37,263 bases of DNA from Verrucomicrobiales bacterium (GCA_018058245.1 JAGPCC010000008.1:1-37263), one strand, 5' to 3'; shown: positions 14,154 to 24,093, counted from the first letter of the stretch. Notes: a model not told the origin generated them from the letters alone. A program made the numbers and translations.

Positions 14154-15569
14154 TCAGCCCACGCTGCCTTCCATTTCCATATCGATGAGTCGTTTGAGTT
14201 CGACGCTGTATTCCATCGGGAATTCACGCACGAGATCATTTACGAATCCGTTTACACTGAGGCTCATCGCTTCGCCCTCGGTAAGTCCCCGCTGTTTCAT
14301 GTAGAAGATCTGGTCTTCACTGACCTGGCTGACACTGGCTTCGTGCTGTGTGGAGTGTTCGTTCCCCCGCACGGTGATGGCCGGGTAGGTGTCGGTGCGA
14401 CTACTCGCATTGATGAGCAGAGCATCGCACTCGGTGTTGTTTTTGCAGCCCTTGAGATGCTTGGGGATATGGACGTGCCCGCGATAGGTGGACTGCCCGG
14501 TTCCCACCGAGATCGACTTCGCAACAATGTTCGAGGTGGTCTCATCGGCGGCGTGGATCATTTTCGCCCCAGTATCCTGATGTTGCCCGTCGTTGGCGAG
14601 CGCGATCGAGATGACCTCGCCGCGAGCCTTGCGGCCTTTCATGATGACACCGGGATACTTCATCGTGAGACGCGACCCGATGTTGCAATCGATCCAACGG
14701 ATCTCCGCATTCTCATGAGCAATGCCGCGCTTGGTGACGAGGTTGAAGACGTTGTTCGACCAGTTCTGCACGGTGATGTACTGAATCTTGGCATCTTTCA
14801 TCGCGACGAGCTCCACAACCGCGCTGTGAAGGGTCGCTGTCTCAAACTTCGGGGCGGTACAACCCTCCATATAGGTCACTTCAGCCCCTTCATCGACGAT
14901 GATAAGGGTTCGCTCAAACTGGCCAAAGTTCTCGGCATTGATCCGGAAATACGCTTGAAGCGGATGTTTCACCTTCACCCCCGGGGGCACGTAGATGAAG
15001 CTTCCACCGGAGAAAACTGCACTGTTCAGAGCGGAAAATTTGTTGTCTCCGGTGGGGATGACTTTGCCAAACCATTTCCGGAAGATTTCCGGGTGCTCCC
15101 GGAGTCCCTCGGTCGAGTTCACAAAGATCACCCCTTCTTTGGTGAGTGCTTCCTTGACATTGGAATAAGCGGCTTCGCTGTCGAACTGGGCCTCGACCCC
15201 TGCGAGATATTTCCGCTCTTTTTCCGGAATCCCGAGACGCTCGAAAGTCTGCTTCACATCGTCAGGCACCTCGTCCCAACTGCGGGTCGGTGTCTGGCCT
15301 TTGGAAAGATAATACCGGATGTTGTCGAAGACGATGTTTTCCAGATCTTTGCTCGCCCAATGAGTGGGCATGGGTTTGGCAAAAAACACCTTTAGGGCTC
15401 GTTGGCGGAATTCGCGAATCCACTCAGCTTCTCCCTTGATCTTCGAAATGTAATCGACCGTTCCCTCGTTGAGACCGTAACCCGCATCGTAGGCGTAGTC
15501 TTCGGGATAGGAGAAGTTGCCTTCATCCTTATCGAACTTGACCGCTTCCAGTGTTGCACTTTGTGGCAT
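14154..15569 (-). CDS. sufB: Fe-S cluster assembly protein SufB
   Basis: A 471-residue SufB, normal length. It shows the conserved [19 protein letters not shown] start region, [40 protein letters not shown] (with the conserved cysteine), and [20 protein letters not shown]. It carries the nascent cluster in the SufBC2D complex in the cytoplasm. It lies 33 bases after sufC and ahead of sufD on the minus strand. The plus-strand frame covering 13965-15395 is only its antisense shadow. Confidence 0.96.
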   Translation of the reverse strand: MPQSATLEAVKFDKDEGNFSYPEDYAYDAGYGLNEGTVDYISKIKGEAEWIREFRQRALKVFFAKPMPTHWASKDLENIVFDNIRYYLSKGQTPTRSWDEVPDDVKQTFERLGIPEKERKYLAGVEAQFDSEAAYSNVKEALTKEGVIFVNSTEGLREHPEIFRKWFGKVIPTGDNKFSALNSAVFSGGSFIYVPPGVKVKHPLQAYFRINAENFGQFERTLIIVDEGAEVTYMEGCTAPKFETATLHSAVVELVAMKDAKIQYITVQNWSNNVFNLVTKRGIAHENAEIRWIDCNIGSRLTMKYPGVIMKGRKARGEVISIALANDGQHQDTGAKMIHAADETTSNIVAKSISVGTGQSTYRGHVHIPKHLKGCKNNTECDALLINASSRTDTYPAITVRGNEHSTQHEASVSQVSEDQIFYMKQRGLTEGEAMSLSVNGFVNDLVREFPMEYSVELKRLIDMEMEGSVG

Positions 15570-15602
15570 GATTTTCCTTTCGTAAAATGAGTTTCGCGGG
15601 GC

Positions 15603-16376
15603 CTACGCGGAAACGAGTTCTTTTGTGCCCCAGTCGGTTGTGACCCAGTCGTATCCTTTTTCCTCGAGCTCGAGCGCGAGATCTTTCCCCCCCGTTTTGA
15701 TCACCTGTCCGTCGAACATGACATGGACTACATCGGGAACGATGTAGTCGAGGAGACGCTGGTAGTGAGTGATGACGAGGAACCCACGCTCGGGAGAACG
15801 CATCGAATTGACGCCCTGAGCAACGATTTTCAGGGCATCGATATCGAGGCCGCTGTCCGTCTCATCGAGAACCGCATATTTTGGTTCAAGCATCATCATC
15901 TGGAGAATCTCATTGCGTTTTTTCTCTCCGCCGGAAAAACCCTCATTGACGGAACGACCGGTGAACTTGCGGTCCATCCCGAGTTCGTCCATTTTTCCAT
16001 ACATCTCTTTGTAAAATGCGACCGCATCGATTTCCTCCCCCTTGGGAAGGCGAGCTTGCCGGGCCGCGCGGAGGAAGTTGGCATTGCTCACCCCTGGGAT
16101 CTCATTTGGATACTGGAAAGCGAGGAAGAACCCGGCTCGCGAGCGTTCATCAATTTCCAGAGAAAGCAGGTCGATATCATCAAGCATGACCGAACCTGCG
16201 GTCACCTCGTAGTCCTTATGACCGGCCATGACCTTCGAGAGAGTCGATTTTCCGGACCCGTTGGGCCCCATGATCGCGTGAACTTCCCCTTTCGGGATTT
16301 CCAAGGTTAGACCTTTGAGAATCTCGGTCCCTTCGACCGAGGCGTGTAGGTTTTCTATTTTCAGGGACTGACTCAT
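15603..16376 (-). CDS. sufC: Fe-S cluster assembly ATPase SufC
   Basis: A 257-residue cytosolic ABC-type ATPase. Walker [10 protein letters not shown] (37-45), signature [11 protein letters not shown], and Walker B with the SufC-specific [15 protein letters not shown] are intact. It drives conformational change in SufB-SufD. It starts ten bases after the stop of the Fur-family gene, so the regulator, sufC, sufB and sufD form one operon. Confidence 0.96.
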   Translation of the reverse strand: MSQSLKIENLHASVEGTEILKGLTLEIPKGEVHAIMGPNGSGKSTLSKVMAGHKDYEVTAGSVMLDDIDLLSLEIDERSRAGFFLAFQYPNEIPGVSNANFLRAARQARLPKGEEIDAVAFYKEMYGKMDELGMDRKFTGRSVNEGFSGGEKKRNEILQMMMLEPKYAVLDETDSGLDIDALKIVAQGVNSMRSPERGFLVITHYQRLLDYIVPDVVHVMFDGQVIKTGGKDLALELEEKGYDWVTTDWGTKELVSA

Positions 16377-16386
16377 TTTAAAAAAT

Positions 16387-16842
16387 CTAGGATGTGGTGT
16401 TGCCGTCTTCCATGCGGCACTTGGGGCAAATTCCGCAGATACCGGTCATGGCGACTTGCATCTCTTCGACACGGCACCCTTTCGGCAGTGCCCAGACAGA
16501 GGCGGCGTCGGCCCCTGTCTCGAGGCCGATATCAAAGACATATTCGCAACCGGTGCAGAAAAAATGGGCGTGAGGCTGCAGATTCGGGCAATATCGCGAT
16601 GCCTCGCGGTGAATGTTCACTTGCTTGATGGCCCCGGCGCTGGTGAGGGACTCGAGGCAGTTGTAGACGGTGGCGAGAGAGATCGATGGCATCTTTTCTT
16701 TGGCTGAGACAAACACCTCTGACGCAGTAGGGTGCTCGTGACCGAGATCGCTCAATACGTCATACACGACTTGGCGCTGCTTCGTCATGCGAAGCCCGCC
16801 GAAGTCGTCGACTGCTCTTGGTACGGTGGTTTGTTCTTCCAT
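16387..16842 (-). CDS. Fur-family metal or peroxide-responsive regulator
   Basis: A 151-residue Fur-family repressor (Fur, PerR or Zur type). The winged helix spans about residues 15-85 ([20 protein letters not shown], then [19 protein letters not shown]). The regulatory metal region QPHAHFFC and two CxxC pairs (CTGC and CPKC) for structural zinc are present. As the first gene of the suf operon it most likely senses iron or oxidative stress and represses its own operon through the inverted repeat at 16887-16908. Whether it also controls znuA is not shown by the sequence. Confidence 0.9.
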   Translation of the reverse strand: MEEQTTVPRAVDDFGGLRMTKQRQVVYDVLSDLGHEHPTASEVFVSAKEKMPSISLATVYNCLESLTSAGAIKQVNIHREASRYCPNLQPHAHFFCTGCEYVFDIGLETGADAASVWALPKGCRVEEMQVAMTGICGICPKCRMEDGNTTS

Positions 16843-16886
16843 CTACTAGCTTTACGGCACCGATAGCGAAAAGGTTGTTTAGAGCA

Positions 16887-16908
16887 AGAACTATTCTAAA
16901 TAAGTTCT
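16887..16908. promoter_or_regulatory. operator-like inverted repeat upstream of the fur-suf operon
   Basis: A 22-base imperfect palindrome with perfect ends AGAACT and AGTTCT and an AT-rich core ATTCTAAATA. On the minus strand it includes TAGAAT, a good -10. Length, symmetry and AT-rich core fit a Fur/PerR box. It begins 45 bases from the regulator start codon. The remainder of the 16843-17156 interval shows an open frame without a start (16954-17188) and nothing else I can name. Confidence 0.6.
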
Positions 16909-17156
16909 CATTTGCTCCCGAAAATGACGAAAACGGAGATATGAAAGCGCTAGCAGCGCCCCTGGCTGCACTCGGACCCGGACTTCTTCCGCGACGAGGA
17001 AGGTCACAAGTGGACCGGAAGGAACAAGGAGGGACGGCAGTGCCCGTATTGGCGGTACTTTGCAGCCTCCGCCACTGGAGAATACCGCAAGCATGTCCCA
17101 AAAATGGGTTTCGCGACCATGAACCTGCCGTACACTTCCCAAATCCCATTTAGATC

Positions 17157-18596
17157 GTGTCCTTCCGCCGAAAACTTCAAACCCTGTTGATCTTGCTCGT
17201 CGGAGCGAGTTGTGGCTTGCTTCTCTGGATGAGCCTGCGCAAGGCCAACCACCTCGCCTTCGAACTGATCCAGGAAAAAGTCTTTACGCTGGTCGTCAGC
17301 ACCGCACCCCGAATCAAGGGCGACAAGGTCGCCGGTCTCACCCACCCTGATCAAGACGGGAGTCCCGAGTATCTGGAAGTCGCGCAAAAACTCCGGGAGG
17401 TCCGCGATGCCAACAGCGAGGGAGCTCTTCCGATCCGTTTTGTCTACATCCTCCGCCCGCTCCCTGACGGAACGTGGGAATATGTCGTGGATGCCGAGAG
17501 GAGCGGTGAGGACAAGTCGATGCTCGGAGATAAGGTGGAGTTCAGCAGCCAGGCCGATATGCCCGATCTCCAAAAGGCCAAGGTGAATCAAAAGATTTTC
17601 AAGGATTCCTTCGGCTCCTGGTTGACGGCCTATTCTTTGATCCGGAATTCAGCCGGAGAGACGGTCGCTTATCTCGCGGCGGACATCGACGCTCAGCGCG
17701 TCCAGAGCCTTCTGAGGCGACTCCTCTTTGGGGATCTCATTGCAATGTCGATTTCTCTCGCCCTTGCCGCAGCACTTGCTGCGTGGCTTTCCGGGAAGGT
17801 GGCGAGACCGTTGATTGAGTTGCAGTCCTTTGTCCGAGGAATCGGGAAAGGCGATCTTGCCTCGCGGATCAAAGTGTATAGCAATGACGAATTCGGAGAA
17901 CTTGCCGCCGCGATCAATCAAATGGCTGACGGACTCGAGGAGCGGGAGTCACTCAAAGGGGCACTCGTACACTACGTGCGCTCTCAGGCGGCCGATGCGA
18001 AGCTCAATGAAGCGATCGACTCCGGAGAGGCCGTCTCGCGACGCATCACCGTTCTCGTCGCCGAGCTCTGCGGGTTCGGGCAATTGTCTTCCCGCCTCGG
18101 GGGAGAGAGAGTCTTTGCGCTGTTGAACGAGTATTTCTCAACAATGATTGACATCGTTCTGCGACATCAGGGGTCCCTAGAGAAATCGTCAGATGAAAGT
18201 GTCATCGCCATCTTCGGCTCGCGCAGCAACGACCCTCACCAAGAGCGACTCGCCATTCAGGCGGCTTTGGCGATGCAGAACGCTCTCGCCAAACTGCTAC
18301 GCGATTGGCGGGTGGAGACCAATATCCCCATTTTCCTGGAGATCGGCATCCATAGTGGATTCGTGACTGTGAAACCGAGCAACGCTGGAGATCAGCTCGA
18401 TTTTGAATCCGTCCAAAAAGTGATCGAGATCTCCGGTCGTATCCGCAAGATCGGGCGAGACCTCAACAATCGTCTCACGGTTTCCGAAGCGACCGCTCAA
18501 AATCTACACCAAACCTTCCCCATGGAGGCCGTCGACGATGACTCGTTAGAGATTCCTCTCCATCGTGTCCAGATGCCCCGCCCGAGCCTGCATTGA
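17157..18596 (+). CDS. membrane HAMP protein with degenerate class III nucleotide cyclase domain
   Basis: A 479-residue inner-membrane protein starting at GTG. Two membrane helices (about 8-26 and 190-212) bracket a periplasmic sensor region, followed by a HAMP domain (about 213-266, ending NDEFGELAAAINQMADGL) and a cyclase-like domain. The domain keeps the fold motifs ITVLVAELCGFGQLSSRLGG and SLEKSSDESVIAIFG, but the first metal Asp is Glu (AELCGF for the usual ADIRGF) and the C-terminal VIGDxVNxAxR motif with its Asn and Arg is not recognisable (FESVQKVIEISGRI). It may therefore bind nucleotide or signal by contact rather than make cAMP. Confidence 0.8.
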   Translation: MSFRRKLQTLLILLVGASCGLLLWMSLRKANHLAFELIQEKVFTLVVSTAPRIKGDKVAGLTHPDQDGSPEYLEVAQKLREVRDANSEGALPIRFVYILRPLPDGTWEYVVDAERSGEDKSMLGDKVEFSSQADMPDLQKAKVNQKIFKDSFGSWLTAYSLIRNSAGETVAYLAADIDAQRVQSLLRRLLFGDLIAMSISLALAAALAAWLSGKVARPLIELQSFVRGIGKGDLASRIKVYSNDEFGELAAAINQMADGLEERESLKGALVHYVRSQAADAKLNEAIDSGEAVSRRITVLVAELCGFGQLSSRLGGERVFALLNEYFSTMIDIVLRHQGSLEKSSDESVIAIFGSRSNDPHQERLAIQAALAMQNALAKLLRDWRVETNIPIFLEIGIHSGFVTVKPSNAGDQLDFESVQKVIEISGRIRKIGRDLNNRLTVSEATAQNLHQTFPMEAVDDDSLEIPLHRVQMPRPSLH

Positions 18597-18746
18597 GGTT
18601 GATTCATCTTTTTTTCTGGAGATTTCCAAATCGAATTTCATCCTCAAACTCAGGTTCTCGTTGTGAAGGTCGACAAAATCCATCAGGTGGCAAGTGACGG
18701 AAAGAGAGTTGAAATACGGCGGGAAAGATGGGACTGAATATTGCTG

Positions 18747-19823
18747 ATGAATCCTATTAACATCATCGAACCCAGTCTCTACGATGAGACTGGGCACTCA
18801 TGCAGTTTTATCAGAAATCTGGTTTCAACGGCGAGAAATCAGCCTGTCCCGATGGCGTGTCGAGTCTGGTATCAGAAGACTAGTCCCTTGGCGTTCTCCG
18901 CTCTAGGGGTTGAAGAAAGGCGTTACTTCGGCCGGATGTTATACAAGCTGCAAATCTGGACACTTTTACGAGCCTGGAATTTCACGACTCAAGGAAAAGT
19001 ATTTATCCCGACCTGTGATCTAACAACCTTACGAACTCTCGCCAACGCTCGACCAAAGGGTGTGCCGGGCCATTCAATGTTCGTTTTCGTTCATTGGTTT
19101 CGCCAGACAGAGAAGCGGGCTGCCATCCTTCGCAGAATCGCACGTCAGCTACCGGAATTACATGTCATCACCCTAAATGAGGAGGTCGAATCCTATTTTA
19201 AGGATGCGGGGTTTTCCCACGTCAACAAGGTCAATTACCCCTATCTAATTAGCGACGAGACCACACCGACTCCGTTTTCCCACCTGCTCTTCATCGGGGC
19301 TGCAAGGAGCAATAAAGGGTTTTCGGAAATGATCGACTACCTCGATTACCTTTCGGGAAAGGGGAGTGATTTGCCATTCGTGATTCAGACTTCCCGCCCC
19401 GGTCGGAAGGGTTATGATACCCCTACTAGGAACGCCCTCTCCAAGCTAGATCGGATAAATTACAGCCATCTCCGACTTATCCCGGAAACAATGACTAGCG
19501 ACGAATATGCCAGGGCATTGCCGGGGGCGATCTGCTTTCAACTCTATGATCCAGTCGCCTTTCGACTCTCGGTCAGCGGCGTTACTCTTGACGCGATTGG
19601 CTCGCTCAGCCCGATTCTATGTCGCCGCGGTACCTGGACCTTTCGGATCGTCGAGCAGTATGGGATCGGAGTCTGCATCGACGAGGTCAATAACGAAACC
19701 ATCAATATTGCCATCGCCCGACTGGTGTCGGAGTACTCGAATTATCAGGAGAGACTTCTGGAATGTCGCGCAATCTTCGCAAAGGACTATCACCCCAGTC
19801 ATGTTATTGATTGCTTGAACTGA
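18747..19823 (+). CDS. glycosyltransferase (GT-B fold, GT4-like)
   Basis: A 358-residue cytoplasmic protein. The C-terminal half has the GT4-like pattern: SHLLFIGAARSNKGFSEMID at the start of the donor-binding domain, then a later region equivalent to the EPFG motif (FQLYDPVAFRLSVSGVTLDA) and a helix around a tip cysteine. The N-terminal half is divergent and the usual acidic donor motif is blurred, so donor and acceptor are unknown. The ATG at 18747 is chosen over TTG and CTG codons just upstream. It is an isolated gene, not part of a visible polysaccharide cluster. Confidence 0.6.
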   Translation: MNPINIIEPSLYDETGHSCSFIRNLVSTARNQPVPMACRVWYQKTSPLAFSALGVEERRYFGRMLYKLQIWTLLRAWNFTTQGKVFIPTCDLTTLRTLANARPKGVPGHSMFVFVHWFRQTEKRAAILRRIARQLPELHVITLNEEVESYFKDAGFSHVNKVNYPYLISDETTPTPFSHLLFIGAARSNKGFSEMIDYLDYLSGKGSDLPFVIQTSRPGRKGYDTPTRNALSKLDRINYSHLRLIPETMTSDEYARALPGAICFQLYDPVAFRLSVSGVTLDAIGSLSPILCRRGTWTFRIVEQYGIGVCIDEVNNETINIAIARLVSEYSNYQERLLECRAIFAKDYHPSHVIDCLN

Positions 19824-20005
19824 CGAGCCAATTAACGGTTCCGAGTAGAATGCGCATACAGTCCAATACCGCACATCGCAGAGACTGTTTCCCATTGCAG
19901 GTCGTGAGCTTGCGATAAGCGATCGCATGGAAGAATGGAAAGAAGTGGAAAAAGTCGTCTCTTCCTCTTCCCAAAACTACGGAATTCGGTCAAAGTTCCT
20001 TCCCT

Positions 20006-21949
20006 ATGGATTTTGCCCGGTTTCTTCTCTTTTCTTCCTTTTGGCTCTGTATCGCGTCCGGGACGGACAAACCTAATATCCTCTGGATCACGGCCGAGGA
20101 CATGAGCCCGACCCTCGGCGCTTATGGCGACACCTATGCTACGACTCCGAATTTAGATGCCTTTGCAAAAGAGTCAGTCCGATACACCAACGCCTTCGCG
20201 GCCGCTCCAGTCTGCTCGCCTTCGCGGTCTACTCTCATCACCGGAATGTGGGCACCCAGTCTCGGGACCAGCCAGATGCGTTCGGACTTCCCGATTCCCA
20301 TTGGTCTCAAAGGGTTCCCCACTTACCTCCGCGAGGCGGGATATTTCACAACGAACCGTGAAAAGACGGATTACAACACTTCGGACGCCGGACGAATCAC
20401 CAAGGAATCGTGGAATGAGAGTAGCGCGACCGCTCACTGGCGCAGCGCGGCCCGGAAGGATGGGCAGCCGTTTTTCTCCGTTTTTAATCACATGGTAACG
20501 CACCAATCACGCACCATGGTGTGGCCCGATTCGGTTTTTGTGGAACAGGTGCAATCAAAACTCTCTGCCGAAACCATTCACGATCCTAGCAAGGTCCTTG
20601 TTCCGCCGTACTATCCTGACAATGAAGTCGTCCGGAGAGAACTTGCCCGATTTTACGATTGCGTCACCGTGATGGACACGGAAGTCGGGCAGACACTGAA
20701 GCAACTCGAAGAGGACGGTCTCGCCGACAATACCATCGTCTTTTTCTACTCCGATCACGGTTCGGGAATGCCGCGGCACAAACGGCTCCTGCACGATTCA
20801 GGGATGAAGGTACCACTGTTGATCCGATTTCCGAAAAAATACCAACATCTCGCCCCCGCCGGCCCCGGGAAAACGACGGACCGCCTCGTGAGCTTCGTCG
20901 ATTACGCCCCAACAGTGCTTTCACTTTTGGATCTACCCGTCCCGGAGACTATGCAGGGCGAGGCGTTTTTGGGTGCGAACACTCAGAACGGACCGGAATA
21001 TCTCTACGGCTTCCGTGACCGGGTGGACGAGGCCTACGATCTCTCTCGCTCCGTTCGCAGCAGAAACTATCTTTATATACGAAACTATCTTCCCTATTAC
21101 TCCTGGATGCAGCCGAGTGTCTATTCGGATCTCGGAGAGATTCAAGAAGCAATCCGGAGTTATGCGGAAAAAAATGCGGATACGCTCACTCCGCCGCAGC
21201 GTGCCTATGCGGGGGAGACGAGGCCGACGGAGGAGTTTTACGCAGTCGAAGCAGACCCTCAAAATCTCGTCAACTTGCTCGATGGCGAGCTGTCGACGGA
21301 GCAGATAAAGGCACTGGAGGCGCACCGTGCGGCGTACCTGGCGAAACGAAGGGAGATCCTCGATCTCGGATTTATCCCCGAGAGTATCCTCTACGATTTC
21401 ATCAACGAAGAAAACCTGACGATGCGCGAAATCGCGCTGGGGGAATCCAATCACCGACCGGATCTCGACGCCATCTGGGCTGCTGCAGATTTGGTCGGAA
21501 AGGGCACCCGCGACGAGTTCCTCGATCTGGTGCATTCCGGCGACGATTCGATCCGATTCTGGGGAGTCATCGGATTGCGCCAAGGATTCCCCAAGGACGA
21601 AGCGCTCCTCGAAGACCTCTACGACACGATGGATGACATCTCTGCTCCAGTGCGTATCGAGATGGCTGCCTGGATGGCGGCGGAGTCAGAGAAATATCGT
21701 GGAGAGGCAGTTCAAGTTCTCGGTCGAGAGTTGTTTCATGAGGACTGGTGGACCGCGCTGCGGGCTTGCCGAGCGGTTGAGCTGCTCGGGATCAAAGCAA
21801 AAGCGCTTCTCCCTGTCATGGAGACACTCTACAACCGGCACCGCGATGTGGCAGGGGAGGGCAGCCTCTTTCTCTCCTTTTCCTCGGGGGCGTTCCTCGA
21901 AAAAATGGGAATGCCAACGGAGCCGTGGGATTTCAGCCCGAAAAAGTAA
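20006..21949 (+). CDS. secreted sulfatase (type I, formylglycine-dependent)
   Basis: A 647-residue sulfatase. A signal peptide (residues 1-18) is followed by PNILWITAEDMSPTLGAYGD with metal-binding Asp residues, and by C-S-P-S-R (70-74), whose Cys70 is converted to formylglycine by a maturase not encoded here. DHGSGMPRHK supplies further active-site residues. The C-terminal 150 residues are alpha-helical and HEAT-like (residues about 480-640), an extension found in some planctomycete and verrucomicrobial sulfatases. It would remove sulfate from polysaccharides or other esters outside the cytoplasm. The next gene follows after 81 bases on the same strand. Confidence 0.92.
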   Translation: MDFARFLLFSSFWLCIASGTDKPNILWITAEDMSPTLGAYGDTYATTPNLDAFAKESVRYTNAFAAAPVCSPSRSTLITGMWAPSLGTSQMRSDFPIPIGLKGFPTYLREAGYFTTNREKTDYNTSDAGRITKESWNESSATAHWRSAARKDGQPFFSVFNHMVTHQSRTMVWPDSVFVEQVQSKLSAETIHDPSKVLVPPYYPDNEVVRRELARFYDCVTVMDTEVGQTLKQLEEDGLADNTIVFFYSDHGSGMPRHKRLLHDSGMKVPLLIRFPKKYQHLAPAGPGKTTDRLVSFVDYAPTVLSLLDLPVPETMQGEAFLGANTQNGPEYLYGFRDRVDEAYDLSRSVRSRNYLYIRNYLPYYSWMQPSVYSDLGEIQEAIRSYAEKNADTLTPPQRAYAGETRPTEEFYAVEADPQNLVNLLDGELSTEQIKALEAHRAAYLAKRREILDLGFIPESILYDFINEENLTMREIALGESNHRPDLDAIWAAADLVGKGTRDEFLDLVHSGDDSIRFWGVIGLRQGFPKDEALLEDLYDTMDDISAPVRIEMAAWMAAESEKYRGEAVQVLGRELFHEDWWTALRACRAVELLGIKAKALLPVMETLYNRHRDVAGEGSLFLSFSSGAFLEKMGMPTEPWDFSPKK

Positions 21950-22030
21950 ATCAACCCTGGTGAAGGGGGAAGCCCCTGAGTTCCGCGTAGAGGCCGTTGA
22001 CCGATCTGTTCTTTTTCGCGACCGTCCGCT

Positions 22031-23371
22031 ATGAAATTCCTGCTCCTTTTCATCTGTCAATGGACGGTTTTGTCGACGGTCCTCGCCGACTGGCCGGAAT
22101 TCCGCGGCCCCACACAGGACGGTTTGACGGAAGCTGCGATTCCGACAGAATGGTCCGAGGAAAAAAATGTCTCCTGGAAGCGAGAGATTCATGGGCTGAG
22201 TTGCTCTACTCCCCTAGTGATGGAGGGAAAAGTCTGGATCACTACGGCCACCGAGCGCGGACATCAAATGTCGATTCTTTGTCTCGACGAACGGTCGGGC
22301 GAGACTCTTCTCGATCGCATTTTTATCACGAACGACAATCCTGAACCACTCGCAAACGACGTCAATACATACGCTTCAGGAACCGGCGTGATCGAGCCCG
22401 GTCGTGCCTGGTTTACCTTCGGGAGTTACGGAACGATTTGTTTGAATACTGAAACGTTCGAAACAATCTGGGAGCGGCGTGATCTCACTTGCAGCCACTG
22501 GCGCGGTCCGGCCTCGTCACTCGCCAAGTGGGAGGCGATGGTCATCCTCACACTAGAAGGCGCGGACCAGCAGTATTTTGTTGCCTTCGATAAGGATACC
22601 GGAGAAACACTCTGGCGGCGGGATCGGGCTACCCTGTACAATGATGAAAAAAACGGAGTCCCCGCGAATAGTGGAGATATGCGCAAAGCCTACAGCACTC
22701 CGATTTTTGTCCCAGTGGGCCACACCGTGCAGATGATCTCCAACGGAGGTAAGGCCTGCTGGGGCTACGACGTAAAAACCGGCAAAGAGATCTGGCGGGT
22801 TTTGTATCCCAATCATTCTCCGTCCTCCCGCTGCGTCTACAGCGAATCGACCGGAATGGTCTACATCAACACCGGTCTCGGAAAGGCAGAAATCTGGGCG
22901 ATTCGCCTTGATCCGGAAATGAAAGGAGACGTGAGCAAATCACATGTCGTCTGGACGTTTTTGCAAAGGACACCAAAACGATCTTCTCCCGTGGTCGTGA
23001 ATGATCTTCTCTTCTTTGCGAACGACGGGGTGATCAGTTGTGTCCATGCCAAGACGGGCAAAGTTCTGTGGGCAGAACGTGCTGGCGGCGAGTATTCGGC
23101 CTCCGTTCTCGCGACGAAAGAGAGGGTTTACTTTTTCGATGAAGAGGGTCTCGCCACTGTGGTAAAGGCAACCGGCACCTTCGAGGTTCTTGCGGAGAAC
23201 CACCTCGAAGCAGGGTTCATGGCATCCCCAGCGGTCAGTGGAAATGCGCTCATTCTTCGGACAAAAACCCATCTTTATCGGGTCGCTGTAGCGTCGGAAC
23301 TCGGTTTGGCTGCGTTCGATGAGCCTTTTGATCACGATCTGGCGGGCCTCCCTTTTGCTCACGAGCCATAG
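22031..23371 (+). CDS. secreted PQQ-type beta-propeller protein
   Basis: A 446-residue exported protein with signal peptide (MKFLLLFICQWTVLSTVLA) and the family opening DWPEFRGPTQDGLT. Repeated blades follow the pattern aLdxxTGkxxW, for example FDKDTGETLWRRD, YDVKTGKEIWRV and VHAKTGKVLWAER. Known family members are mostly binding or scaffolding proteins; no dehydrogenase residues are evident, so PQQ binding is unproven. It is probably in an operon with the sulfatase upstream. Confidence 0.85.
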   Translation: MKFLLLFICQWTVLSTVLADWPEFRGPTQDGLTEAAIPTEWSEEKNVSWKREIHGLSCSTPLVMEGKVWITTATERGHQMSILCLDERSGETLLDRIFITNDNPEPLANDVNTYASGTGVIEPGRAWFTFGSYGTICLNTETFETIWERRDLTCSHWRGPASSLAKWEAMVILTLEGADQQYFVAFDKDTGETLWRRDRATLYNDEKNGVPANSGDMRKAYSTPIFVPVGHTVQMISNGGKACWGYDVKTGKEIWRVLYPNHSPSSRCVYSESTGMVYINTGLGKAEIWAIRLDPEMKGDVSKSHVVWTFLQRTPKRSSPVVVNDLLFFANDGVISCVHAKTGKVLWAERAGGEYSASVLATKERVYFFDEEGLATVVKATGTFEVLAENHLEAGFMASPAVSGNALILRTKTHLYRVAVASELGLAAFDEPFDHDLAGLPFAHEP

Positions 23372-23470
23372 ACGATGGGGCGTATTTGTATGGACAAACT
23401 CCTCCGCTTCCCCGCAATCAGATAAACCGACCAGCAAAGGAACTCCCCGTCTAGCAACGGATACGAGTCT

Positions 23471-23504
23471 CCCCGAGGGAGTCCCCGAGGGAGTCCCCGA
23501 GGGG
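23471..23504 (+). repeat. 12-base tandem repeat, CCCCGAGGGAGT
   Basis: Two exact copies and a third partial copy head to tail, each unit itself containing the palindrome CCCCGAGGGG-like core. It lies in the 203-base gap between the PQQ propeller gene and the coiled-coil gene, 70 bases before the latter's ATG. Confidence 0.8.
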
Positions 23505-23574
23505 CGCGGAAAGTATCCGGGAGCCCTCGATCACCAGTTTACGCCGGGGCATTCTCCCGTTATACTCCGTTCTC

Positions 23575-24093
23575 ATGGAAACACTGAAAACAATTCTGAC
23601 GCATTGGTTCTTCTGGGGATTTGTCCTCGGCTTTTTCCTCTGCGTCCTCTCCATCGTCTCTCACATGAAGACCAAAACCGAGCTCAAACGGCTCAAGGGT
23701 CATCTCAGTGACAAGCTCGAAATCGAGGCGGAAAAATTGGGCGAAATGAAAGTGAAAATTGATACCCTCAAAACAGAGAACGAAAATCTGCGTATGAAGG
23801 TAAACAGTGGTCGAGTCCAGAATGACTTCACCGCCCTGGAGCGCGAGTTGGAGATCTATGCCCGTGCGGAAAAGGTGATGGTGGTCAACGCCCCCGGTTT
23901 TGCCCAAGCCTGGGAAAAAGCAAAAGAGGGTGCGCTCTGCGAACTGGAGGCCGAAGAATCTGGCAAGAGCCTTCCCCGTCGTATTTTCAAACGCTTTTTC
24001 TCGAAAGGAAGTCCAGCCGTCGAGGCGGAAGTGATAGAGGCCCTCCCCTCGAATTCAACAAATCGTAAACCGGCCGCTTCGACCGAGAGTTGA
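23575..24093 (+). CDS. single-pass membrane protein with coiled coil
   Basis: A 172-residue protein of unknown function. One N-terminal membrane helix (about residues 10-30, WFFWGFVLGFFLCVLSIVSH) is followed by a heptad-rich coiled coil (about 33-80) and a polar C-terminal tail. The plan resembles short LapA-like or septum-associated membrane proteins, without a named match. It is 21 bases upstream of the HAD phosphatase gene and probably co-transcribed with it and with the J-domain-like gene. Confidence 0.75.
   Translation: METLKTILTHWFFWGFVLGFFLCVLSIVSHMKTKTELKRLKGHLSDKLEIEAEKLGEMKVKIDTLKTENENLRMKVNSGRVQNDFTALERELEIYARAEKVMVVNAPGFAQAWEKAKEGALCELEAEESGKSLPRRIFKRFFSKGSPAVEAEVIEALPSNSTNRKPAASTES

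Noticed and set aside
13965..15395. 476-codon open frame on the plus strand
   Set aside because: It is antisense to sufB and the sufD start, both certain genes.
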